Source of the DNA: Gemmatimonadota bacterium
GTDB taxonomy: Bacteria; Gemmatimonadota; Gemmatimonadetes; Gemmatimonadales; Gemmatimonadaceae
Length of the DNA: 5,473 bases
NCBI GenBank assembly: GCA_947475795.1
Contig: CANJOX010000243.1
Location: 1-5,473 of the forward strand
Reading direction: 5' to 3'
In this document: in pieces, positions 1 to 5,188 of the stretch
Layout: each line of letters begins with the position of its first letter
How positions within the stretch are numbered: position 1 is the first letter of the stretch
Translations under genes and position numbers: made by a program
The notes under the pieces: generated by a model
The model's database searches: none
The model's input: only the letters and a program-made list of their open reading frames with translations
Told to the model about the DNA's origin: nothing

Positions 1-522
1 CTGCCGCGCGAAGTGCCGTCGAGCCGTTCGCCCGAGGGCATGACCGAGCTCACGATGCGCGAGGAGAATACCGCCGAGTTGGTGATCGCGACCAAGGGAC
101 GCTCAGGCGGCCAGTGGGACGGCTGGCAGGCCGCGTGGGCGCCGGTCGGGGCCGATGGGTATCCGAAGCCACTGTGGGACAAGCGCACCGGGGTCATCGA
201 CAAGACCGTGGCCGAAGCCATGCGCGCCAACGGCTACGACCTGCGCGATTACGTGGAGCGAAACTGGGCCACGATCGGACCGCGCCTGGTGGGCAAGCTG
301 CACGTGGCTGTGGGTGACATGGACAACTACTTCCTCAACCTCGGCGTGTACCGCTTCGAAACATTTCTCGAAAGCACGAAGGAGCCGGGGAAGGGACCGT
401 ACTATGCCGGCCAGTTCGATTACGGCCGTCCGCTCAAGCCGCACGGCTGGCAACCGTGGAGCAATCAGGAGTTGCTGCGCATCATGGACGCACAGGTGAA
501 GCGCAACGCACCGCGACCGTAG
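1..522 (+). CDS. Putative esterase-type alpha/beta hydrolase, C-terminal part (5' truncated)
   Basis: The frame is open from base 1 to the TAG at 520-522, giving 173 residues with no convincing start, so this is the C-terminal end of a longer protein. The GTG at 13 falls inside the domain and is probably not the true start. The stretch GDMDNYFLN (codons near 313-339) and the later PHGW (about 439-450) match my recollection of the C-terminal part of large bacterial proteins with a PF00756-like putative esterase (enterochelin-esterase-like) domain. In that comparison an Asp in the first motif and the His in the second would complete the Ser-Asp-His triad; the nucleophile Ser would lie upstream, outside the window. 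The segment is rich in Trp and Tyr, as in that family. The substrate cannot be inferred, and export cannot be judged without the N-terminus. It converges with the minus-strand oxidoreductase, with only 17 bp between stops and no clear terminator hairpin. Confidence 0.7.
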   Translation: MPREVPSSRSPEGMTELTMREENTAELVIATKGRSGGQWDGWQAAWAPVGADGYPKPLWDKRTGVIDKTVAEAMRANGYDLRDYVERNWATIGPRLVGKLHVAVGDMDNYFLNLGVYRFETFLESTKEPGKGPYYAGQFDYGRPLKPHGWQPWSNQELLRIMDAQVKRNAPRP

Positions 523-539
523 GCGGCGCGTCCGCTGGC

Positions 540-1922
540 CTACAGCTGTCCGGTGCTGCCCCAGTTCGCCAGCTGCGCCACGTACGCGGGATCGGCGTAG
601 CGCGTGGGCAGGAAGGCGCGTTCGTACTCGGGGCGTGCGGCACCAACGATCTGGGCGGCAAGCAGTTCGCCGCACGCCGGCGCCGCCATGAGACCGAAGC
701 CTGAGAACGCGGCACACACGAACGCGCCGCGTGCACCGCTTGGCCCCACCAACGGACGGTTCTCCACGGTCTTGGTGTAGTAGCCGCCGTCGACGTACGC
801 GTGCGGCAGCCGCTCGAGATACGTGGCGAGTCCGGGCGCAAGCGACGTCATGCCACGCAGCACCAGCTCCGGGTAGAGGGCATCGTCGGGCATCGGAAAC
901 TCCGGCGCGCTGAACCGATGCGCGCTGTGATAATCCCACAGCATCAACACCGTGCGACTGGCGCCGTAGCCTTCCGGACGTAGATGAATGCCCGCCGGCA
1001 TGGGCTCGGTGAGCCAGCGCGTGGCCTCGTCCGCCGCGAGCTCCGCGCGCTCCTCCTCGCTCCACTCGAGCGATTGCGGATCGTCGAGAATCACGAGGCC
1101 GGTGTCGCGATCGATCACACCGGCGGTGTCCTCCATCGCGATCTTGTAGTGCGCTTCAGAGAACAGGGGCAACTCGGCGCCAGCCAAGGCGCCCACCTGC
1201 GCCGCATACGGGCCGGCTGCATTCACGAACACTGGCGTGGCAATACGCAGCGTGGTGCCGTCGGTGCAGGCCACCTCCACCGCGTCCACCGCACCCGAGC
1301 TCTGCCGCACGCGCTCCACACGGCCACTCACCAACTGCACGCCGGCCGCGCGTGCTTCGCCCAGCAGATACATGCCCAGCTGCTGTCCGCTGAACCATCC
1401 ACATCGGCGTGCATGCAGTACCGCGAGGATATCGGGGTGCATCCACGGAAAGTGCTGGCGAATCGCGTCGCGATCGAGAAAGAGGTCGGCACCCGCAGGC
1501 ACGCCGCGAAAGCCGCGGTGCGGGCTGCGCTGGTACGTGGACGCCTCGGTCACCGACCGATACGTGCGCACCACACCGGCTCCCTGCTCCGTCGCACGCT
1601 GTGCATCCGCCACGAAACGCGCCGCCGTGTCGGGATCGCGCGTCGTGTACAGATAGCCACGTCGATTAAGACCGAAGCGATCAGCACTGGCATCGGACCA
1701 CCGCTCCAGCAGGTCGATGCTGCGATTCACGAGTCGCACCATCGCGTCGTCAGGCCCGGGCCACCAATTGCGATACGCTTCGGTGCTCTTGTCGCTGGTG
1801 AGCGTGAGCGGCGCGCGATCGTCCACCAGCATCACGTGGCGCACGCCGTGCGTCACCGCGAGCGCGTGCGCCGTGGCGATGCCAGCGATACCGGCGCCGC
1901 AGATCACGACATCGGCCGTCAT
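540..1922 (-). CDS. DAO-family FAD-dependent oxidoreductase
   Basis: This is a predicted flavoenzyme of 460 residues, the usual size for the D-amino-acid oxidase / glycine-sarcosine oxidase superfamily, which oxidises C-N bonds of amines or amino acids. A Rossmann dinucleotide-binding motif GAGIAG sits at residues 9-14, and acidic residues D34/D35 end the second strand where the FAD ribose is normally bound. The segment TSDKSTEAYRNWWPG (42-56) is a strongly worded motif for a subgroup. Near the C-terminus, GGYYTKT followed by NRPLVGP (about 388-394) and a Gly-rich SGFGLMAAPACGE stretch is typical of the DAO C-terminal FAD-binding end. I chose the ATG at 1922 because the Rossmann strand begins right after it; a start at 1964 would add 14 residues inside the upstream gene. 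The ATG overlaps the upstream stop as TGATG, without a clear Shine-Dalgarno, suggesting translational coupling. The substrate and electron acceptor are unknown; no signal peptide is seen, so it is probably cytoplasmic. Confidence 0.9.
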   Translation of the reverse strand: MTADVVICGAGIAGIATAHALAVTHGVRHVMLVDDRAPLTLTSDKSTEAYRNWWPGPDDAMVRLVNRSIDLLERWSDASADRFGLNRRGYLYTTRDPDTAARFVADAQRATEQGAGVVRTYRSVTEASTYQRSPHRGFRGVPAGADLFLDRDAIRQHFPWMHPDILAVLHARRCGWFSGQQLGMYLLGEARAAGVQLVSGRVERVRQSSGAVDAVEVACTDGTTLRIATPVFVNAAGPYAAQVGALAGAELPLFSEAHYKIAMEDTAGVIDRDTGLVILDDPQSLEWSEEERAELAADEATRWLTEPMPAGIHLRPEGYGASRTVLMLWDYHSAHRFSAPEFPMPDDALYPELVLRGMTSLAPGLATYLERLPHAYVDGGYYTKTVENRPLVGPSGARGAFVCAAFSGFGLMAAPACGELLAAQIVGAARPEYERAFLPTRYADPAYVAQLANWGSTGQL

Positions 1923-2584
1923 CACGAGGTGGCCGTCAGTCTGGTAGCGGCCCGTGTTGCCCACAGGGCGCGCTCCACCATGACCGGTGTGAACGCGCTG
2001 CCGAATGACGCCGACAGCTGCTGAGAACGCTCACGCAGGGCCGTCGCGTACTTGGCGTAGTAGCCGTTGGTCCACGCCACCGGCCCGAGTTGCGGTACCT
2101 GCGCGGCCACGTCTTCGTCGAAAAACGCGTAGACCGACGGGGCCATCACCGCCAGCAACGCCGACGCCGTCGCGGCACCGACACCCTTGAGCGCCACCAG
2201 CGCGGTGACCGGCTTCGTGGGGTGCGGGATCTGCTCGGCGGCCGACCGACTCGCATGCACCACATCGTCCGGCGTATTACTGCGCACCAGCACGAGGTTG
2301 GGCGCCCGCCACACGCCGCGCGCCATCTTCCACTCGGTGATGCGCACCAGGTCGTCGTGCGCTACGTGGCCCGGCGTACGCGACGCGATCAGCGTGGGCA
2401 GCTCAGTGCGGTACCACGTATCGTGCGCCACGAGCCGGCCCGATGGCACGGCGGCGATGGCGGCGATGTATCCCGCCAGCGCCACGTACCAACGGTCGGG
2501 GTGATCCGATCCCCACAACGATCCGGCGCCCGGCGCCACCTCGTGCGGCGTACCGAGCCCGTTGGCCACGGCCTCGGCGCTCAC
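1922..2584 (-). CDS. HhH-GPD-like protein (DNA glycosylase-related), function unknown
   Basis: This is a 220-residue protein. A helix-hairpin-helix motif, LKGVGAATASALLA, occupies residues 132-145. Asp156 in FFDED lies 22 residues after the first Gly of GVG, the same spacing as from GVG to the catalytic Asp138 in E. coli endonuclease III (from memory). The residue aligning with the Schiff-base Lys120 is Ala138, and the protein has no cysteines, so no [4Fe-4S] cluster. A conserved-looking block EWKMARGVWR lies at 84-93. If it is a glycosylase, it should be monofunctional without AP-lyase activity; it could instead be a non-catalytic DNA binder. I chose the GTG at 2584 because it overlaps the stop of the SRPBCC gene as GTGA and has GGAG five bases upstream. 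The frame stays open far upstream, but there it only mirrors the SRPBCC gene. Its stop overlaps the oxidoreductase start (TGATG). No signal peptide or membrane segment is seen. Confidence 0.75.
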   Translation of the reverse strand: MSAEAVANGLGTPHEVAPGAGSLWGSDHPDRWYVALAGYIAAIAAVPSGRLVAHDTWYRTELPTLIASRTPGHVAHDDLVRITEWKMARGVWRAPNLVLVRSNTPDDVVHASRSAAEQIPHPTKPVTALVALKGVGAATASALLAVMAPSVYAFFDEDVAAQVPQLGPVAWTNGYYAKYATALRERSQQLSASFGSAFTPVMVERALWATRAATRLTATS

Positions 2585-3111
2585 TTCATCTCCACCTGCG
2601 ACTTGAGCGAGGCCAGTCCGTCCTCGAAGTCCTTGCCGATCATGGTATCCATGTTCATGAAGACTCCGGCGATCTTGGAGAGGAAAGAATTCGCCCCCCG
2701 CATGGCCCACGTGACACGCGTACCGCCGTCGGTGGGTTCGAGGTTGAACTCGACCACGTTGTGTCCTTCGATCGGCTTCAGCATATCGAGCTGCATCGTG
2801 ATTTTCGACGGCGGCATCAGCTCGCGCACCGTGAACGTGCCTTCGCCGGCTTTGGCGTTCCCGTTCCAGTACATGCTCGCACCGGCCGCACCGGGCGTGC
2901 CGTTGAACACCTTCTTCATTTGCGGATCGAGCTTGTCGTAGGGCGACCACGCGCTCCACTGATGCAAGTCAGCGATCTTCGGAAAGATCATCTCGGCGGG
3001 CGCGGAGACCACCACCGATCGCTCAATGGCGAACGCGTCCGGCTGGCGCGAGGCCAGCAGCAGCAGCGCGCCCAGCAGGACAAGGAGAATGATGCTGACG
3101 ATCTTGATCAT
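2581..3111 (-). CDS. Membrane-anchored SRPBCC (START-like / polyketide cyclase) family protein
   Basis: This is a 176-residue protein. It starts with a short hydrophobic segment (residues about 4-20, Ile/Leu/Val/Ala only) that should form a single N-terminal membrane anchor, followed by one SRPBCC hydrophobic-ligand-binding domain. Recognisable features are ERSVVVSAPAEMIF (30-43), which opens the fold, WSAWSPYDKLDP (52-63), and the end motif MNMDTMIGKDFEDGL, all familiar from a widespread family of anchored SRPBCC proteins. The ligand and role are unknown in that family as far as I recall. I chose the ATG at 3111 because it directly precedes the anchor; the frame is open further up but there it codes Arg-rich, repeat-derived sequence. 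Only a weak GAGA lies upstream as ribosome binding site. The stop overlaps the GTG start of the HhH gene by 4 bp. The 140-bp gap before it may hold its own promoter; a TATATC on this strand at 3165-3160 is the only -10-like box I found, and no matching -35 is visible. Confidence 0.88.
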   Translation of the reverse strand: MIKIVSIILLVLLGALLLLASRQPDAFAIERSVVVSAPAEMIFPKIADLHQWSAWSPYDKLDPQMKKVFNGTPGAAGASMYWNGNAKAGEGTFTVRELMPPSKITMQLDMLKPIEGHNVVEFNLEPTDGGTRVTWAMRGANSFLSKIAGVFMNMDTMIGKDFEDGLASLKSQVEMK

Positions 3112-3213
3112 GCACGTCTCGGCCAAGTGTGAGGGGAGGGCGAGCGTCTGCCCCGTCGCGATATAGTGCGGAGTGGGCCGCGACGGCGCCACCCACGAGC
3201 GCCACCCGCGGGC

Positions 3214-3250
3214 GCGAATCGCGGCCGCGAATCGCGGGCGCGAATCGCCG
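3214..3250. repeat. Three tandem 13-bp repeats (GCGAATCGC core)
   Basis: The 9-mer GCGAATCGC recurs exactly at 3214-3222, 3227-3235 and 3240-3248, a strict 13-bp period with four-base GC spacers. The first two copies and their spacer form an imperfect palindrome (3213-3236) around the perfect 12-bp palindrome TCGCGGCCGCGA at 3219-3230. The block sits directly behind the stop codon of the hypothetical gene and before the SRPBCC gene. The folded RNA could slow or end transcription from the upstream gene, but no T-run follows. The same GCGAATCGC occurs once more at 5094-5102, behind the cold-shock gene. Confidence 0.75.
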
Positions 3251-3251
3251 T

Positions 3252-3749
3252 TCAGTCGCGCGGCAGCGTGACGGGCTCGACAGAACGCGTGCGCCAAGCG
3301 CCGTCGACCATGCGTTGCAGCGTGACACGCCACGCCGAGTGGCAGTGCTCACCGCAGGTACGCGCCACCACCACGTTCGCGCGCATGAGACCATCGGCCG
3401 ACGTCGCAAGGAGAACCGGACGGGTCAGCGCGATAATGCCACTGCTGGCCGGGAAGCGTTTGAACCAGGTTTCCCATCCATCGGGCGACGCACGAAACTG
3501 CTGCTCCATGGTCGCCAGCGACTCGAGGTGCACCGGCATGGGCAGGGCGAGCGCGGCCGTGTCCGGCGGCTGCGTCTCGAGTGTCAGCCCGACCTCGCGC
3601 AGTAGGAGCACCGTCGGTGACGTGTGCGCCGTGTCGCTCCAGAGCACGAGCTGCCCGGCGTGTTCACGCGTGACGAACAGCGTGAGCAGGGCCGCACGCT
3701 GCACCGCCATCGTGTCGCGCCTGCTCAGCGTCCGGGGCGTTCCCAGCAC
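3252..3749 (-). CDS. Hypothetical protein, probably membrane-anchored, with CGEHC motif; start uncertain
   Basis: I do not recognise a named family. The frame ends at TGA 3254-3252. From the GTG at 3749 it gives 165 residues; an ATG at 3710 would give 152. The middle holds a region with FKRFPASSGIIALTRP (about 96-111), then RTCGEHCHSAW (130-140) and a GAWRTRSVEPVTLP tail. This layout resembles small extracytoplasmic proteins I have seen with a 'CG.xC ... G.W.v' ending, but I cannot name a function. The frame is in fact open back to 3902, and residues coded at 3791-3741 form a run of Ala, Leu, Gly, Phe, Val and one Cys preceded by TRR, which looks like a signal or membrane segment. The GTG at 3749 would cut this segment off. 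No ATG, GTG or TTG exists between the in-frame stop at 3905-3903 and 3749, so the true start may be a rare codon (CTG at 3848 or 3788) or an indel may be present. It directly follows the DUF1697 gene. Confidence 0.6.
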   Translation of the reverse strand: MLGTPRTLSRRDTMAVQRAALLTLFVTREHAGQLVLWSDTAHTSPTVLLLREVGLTLETQPPDTAALALPMPVHLESLATMEQQFRASPDGWETWFKRFPASSGIIALTRPVLLATSADGLMRANVVVARTCGEHCHSAWRVTLQRMVDGAWRTRSVEPVTLPRD

Positions 3750-3822
3750 CAGCGCCAGCGCGCCACACAGGAAGGCGCCGAGTGCCAGCGCGCGGCGCGT
3801 CCAGAACCGGGGCGGGCGCGGA

Positions 3823-4410
3823 CTACGCGTCGGCGTTGGCGGCGGCAGCGACGTCGTCCACGAGTTCCTGCAGCTTGCCGATGGTATGCCAGTTCCGCCC
3901 CGTCACGCGGTCGCCAAGCAGTTCGGCCACGGCGTCGACGAGGTCGCTTTCCGACGCGCCATCGGGCGCATGCTGGTACGCGGCGCGCGTGCCCAGCTGG
4001 AGGCGATCGTCGCCCCAGTCCTGCTCCAGTAGCGGAACGAGGGCGTGGCGATCGTAGGCGTCACGCCAGATCGATACGAACAGGCAGCTCGGATCGACGT
4101 CGTCGCCGTCGAGGGTGTTTTCCTCGATAATGCGATCGAGCTCCGCGGCGGTCACCACCAGGGCCTTGGTGGACACCTTCATCCGGTGCAGGATAGCCTG
4201 TTCCAGGGCGATCGCGGCCTCTTCGGTGGGTTTACCGTGGGCGGCGTACACCAGATTGCCGCTATTCAACAGAGTCCGCGGATTACCGAAGCCGAGGCTG
4301 CGTGCCAGCTCGCGGAGCTCCAGCATCGGCACCTTTTTTGTACCACCAACGTTGACGCCACGCAGCAAGGCGATGTGAACGTCGTCTCGATCCCGGGAAA
4401 TTCGTGCCAT
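3823..4410 (-). CDS. DUF1697 family protein
   Basis: This is a 195-residue protein of the usual length and wording for DUF1697: an opening strand HIALLRGVNVGGTKKVPM (12-29), then LLNSGNLVY (47-55), and near the end TGRNWHTIGKL (170-180), where the RNW.T..KL signature is typical. The family is widespread in bacteria and has no assigned reaction that I can state with certainty; it has a ferredoxin-like alpha/beta look and no membrane segment, so it is probably cytoplasmic. I chose the ATG at 4410 because family members begin about ten residues before the ALLRG strand and nothing upstream in the frame resembles the family. No Shine-Dalgarno precedes this ATG; instead a TATACT box ends six bases before it. 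It is the first gene of the minus-strand cluster and is divergent from the cold-shock gene. Codons 24-26 contain an A6 run. Confidence 0.88.
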   Translation of the reverse strand: MARISRDRDDVHIALLRGVNVGGTKKVPMLELRELARSLGFGNPRTLLNSGNLVYAAHGKPTEEAAIALEQAILHRMKVSTKALVVTAAELDRIIEENTLDGDDVDPSCLFVSIWRDAYDRHALVPLLEQDWGDDRLQLGTRAAYQHAPDGASESDLVDAVAELLGDRVTGRNWHTIGKLQELVDDVAAAANADA

Positions 4411-4415
4411 ACGGG

Positions 4416-4421
4416 AGTATA
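4416..4421 (-). promoter_or_regulatory. Candidate -10 box of the DUF1697 gene (leaderless?)
   Basis: On the minus strand the sequence TATACT (5 of 6 matches to TATAAT) ends only five bases before the ATG at 4410. Transcription starting about seven bases below this box would begin at or next to the A of the ATG, which fits the lack of a Shine-Dalgarno. No good -35 hexamer is visible at 16-18 bp; TCTGCC (4444-4439) is the nearest, and poor. Confidence 0.45.
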
Positions 4422-4591
4422 GCCGCCGGGCGCCCGAGGGCAGACCGCTATGGTCGCCTTGGCACCGGGATCTGGCGAACTGGACCATGCCGGTGGTTGG
4501 GCGCCTCGTGGAGGACTCGTGGATGTAGGCAAGTGACCGTGCCATATGGAGCTAGGTCGCCGGGATCACCAAAAAAGAGTTGCCAGAGTGT

Positions 4592-4620
4592 TTGCGTTTC
4601 CGGGGAAGACCTTGTACCTT
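4592..4620 (+). promoter_or_regulatory. Candidate sigma-70-type promoter for the cold-shock leader or a small RNA
   Basis: TTGCGT (4592-4597) and TACCTT (4615-4620) are separated by exactly 17 bp and match TTGACA and TATAAT at the most conserved positions (TTG; TA...T). Transcription would begin near 4627, giving a leader of roughly 210 bases before the cold-shock start codon. The region 4411-4591 holds nothing else I can support apart from the opposing -10 box. I see no better promoter between 4700 and 4828. Confidence 0.45.
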
Positions 4621-4670
4621 CCTTGAAGCGATGCATGCGTCTCGGCGTATGGACAAGTTCCGATAGAAAC

Positions 4671-4699
4671 GGGCCTGCCAAATCGAGCGGGTCTTTTTT
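4671..4699 (+). terminator. Hairpin plus T6: possible attenuator or small-RNA terminator
   Basis: GGGCCTGC (4671-4678) can pair with GCGGGTCT (4687-4694) over eight positions, including three G-U wobbles, around the loop CAAATCGA. It is followed at once by TTTTTT (4694-4699) and GTTT. This is the shape of a weak Rho-independent terminator, lying between the candidate promoter (4592-4620) and the cold-shock gene. The wobbles make the stem marginal, which would suit a conditional terminator. Confidence 0.4.
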
Positions 4700-4828
4700 G
4701 TTTGCAGCGCAGTCACCGAGTGGTGGCGACCGTCGTGAGGTTGATCACGAGTACCAGGTGGTTGGTTCCGTTCTGCATCGGCTCGTCTGTCCGCGTGCTC
4801 CGACTGACACCAGCACCATATCAGAAAC

Positions 4829-4833
4829 AGGAG
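4829..4833 (+). promoter_or_regulatory. Shine-Dalgarno site of the cold-shock gene
   Basis: AGGAG lies seven bases before the ATG at 4841, near-ideal position and sequence. It is the clearest ribosome binding site in the window and fixes the start of this gene, in contrast to the weak or absent sites of the minus-strand genes. Confidence 0.85.
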
Positions 4834-4840
4834 TATCGCG

Positions 4841-5053
4841 ATGCGTACGACCGGCACTGTCAAGTGGTTCAACGACGCCAAGGGCTTCGGCTTTATCACC
4901 CCGGCGAACGGACAGAAGGATTGCTTCGTTCACCATTCTGCCATTCAGGGCGGCGGCTTCAAGTCGTTGACCGAAGGCGAGACCGTTGAGTTCGACATCG
5001 TGCAGGGCCAGAAGGGTCCGGCCGCTGAGAACGTCACGCGGATGGGTCGCTAA
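4841..5053 (+). CDS. csp: Cold-shock protein, CspA family
   Basis: This is a complete 70-residue single cold-shock domain (five-stranded OB-fold), the standard length for the family. It binds single-stranded RNA and DNA with little sequence preference and acts as an RNA chaperone that melts hairpins; some members act as transcription antiterminators. The opening [15 protein letters not shown] (5-19) contains RNP1 (KGFGFI, 14-19); RNP2 is FVHHSAI (29-35), where the E. coli form is FVHFSAI, a common variant outside enterobacteria. The ending GPAAENVTR is also typical. Cys28 just before RNP2 is slightly unusual compared with the Leu, Ile or Val often found there. The gene stands alone on its strand, with a long leader and a strong hairpin behind it. 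Family members may be constitutive or cold-induced; the sequence alone does not decide which. Confidence 0.97.
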   Translation: MRTTGTVKWFNDAKGFGFITPANGQKDCFVHHSAIQGGGFKSLTEGETVEFDIVQGQKGPAAENVTRMGR

Positions 5054-5056
5054 TTC

Positions 5057-5073
5057 GGGCCTTCAGCCCTTTC
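5057..5073 (+). terminator. Short GGGC/GCCC hairpin with TTT just behind the cold-shock gene
   Basis: GGGC (5057-5060) and GCCC (5066-5069) enclose the loop CTTCA and are followed by TTT. The stem begins three bases after the stop codon. With only four pairs and three T it would be weak alone, but it may act together with the larger hairpin at 5114-5160. Confidence 0.3.
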
Positions 5074-5113
5074 GTCATGAGCGCTTCGCGTAACGCGAAT
5101 CGCGTATGACGTC

Positions 5114-5160
5114 CCGAAGCGCCGTGTGCCCGGACCTCTGTCCGCCACACGGCGCTTCGG
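5114..5160 (+). terminator. Strong hairpin behind the cold-shock gene
   Basis: A perfect 15-bp stem pairs CCGAAGCGCCGTGTG (5114-5128) with CACACGGCGCTTCGG (5146-5160). The loop holds a second five-pair stem, CGGAC (5131-5135) with GTCCG (5140-5144), around CTCT. Placed between the cold-shock gene and the next start at 5189, it is the likely end of the cold-shock transcript. Only CGTTGTCC follows, not a T-run, so termination may need a factor, or the structure may protect the 3' end instead. Confidence 0.65.
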
Positions 5161-5188
5161 CGTTGTCCCCTCTCACCGGGAACCACGC

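Noticed and set aside
523..539. Terminator between the convergent genes
   Set aside because: The 17-bp gap is too short for a hairpin plus T-run and I found no convincing stem reaching into either gene end.
103..1065. Minus-strand open frame of 320 codons overlapping the esterase fragment and the oxidoreductase end
   Set aside because: The product is very Arg/Ala/His-rich and low in complexity, and it conflicts with two better-supported genes.
984..2024. Long plus-strand open frame (346 codons) opposite the FAD oxidoreductase
   Set aside because: It is antisense to a clear DAO-family gene, its product is rich in His and Arg without any recognisable motif, and such open shadows are expected in GC-rich codons.
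2585..2959. Upstream extension of the HhH gene to 2959
   Set aside because: This part is the SRPBCC gene read in another frame; the GTG at 2584 with its own GGAG and a 4-bp overlap is a better start.
3160..3165. TATATC as a -10 box of a promoter for the SRPBCC gene
   Set aside because: No -35-like hexamer lies at 16-18 bp on the minus strand, so it is mentioned only as a possibility in that gene's entry.
4334..4340. A-AAA-AAG heptamer in frame at codons 24-26 of the DUF1697 gene (like the dnaX frameshift site)
   Set aside because: A -1 shift would meet a TAA after about 17 codons, giving a peptide with no features, and the Lys pair is part of the family's usual GG..KVP motif, so it is most likely incidental.
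4552..4899. Minus-strand open frame of 115 codons in the intergenic region and the start of the cold-shock gene
   Set aside because: It overlaps the cold-shock start antisense, has no ribosome binding site or family features, and includes the leader structures.
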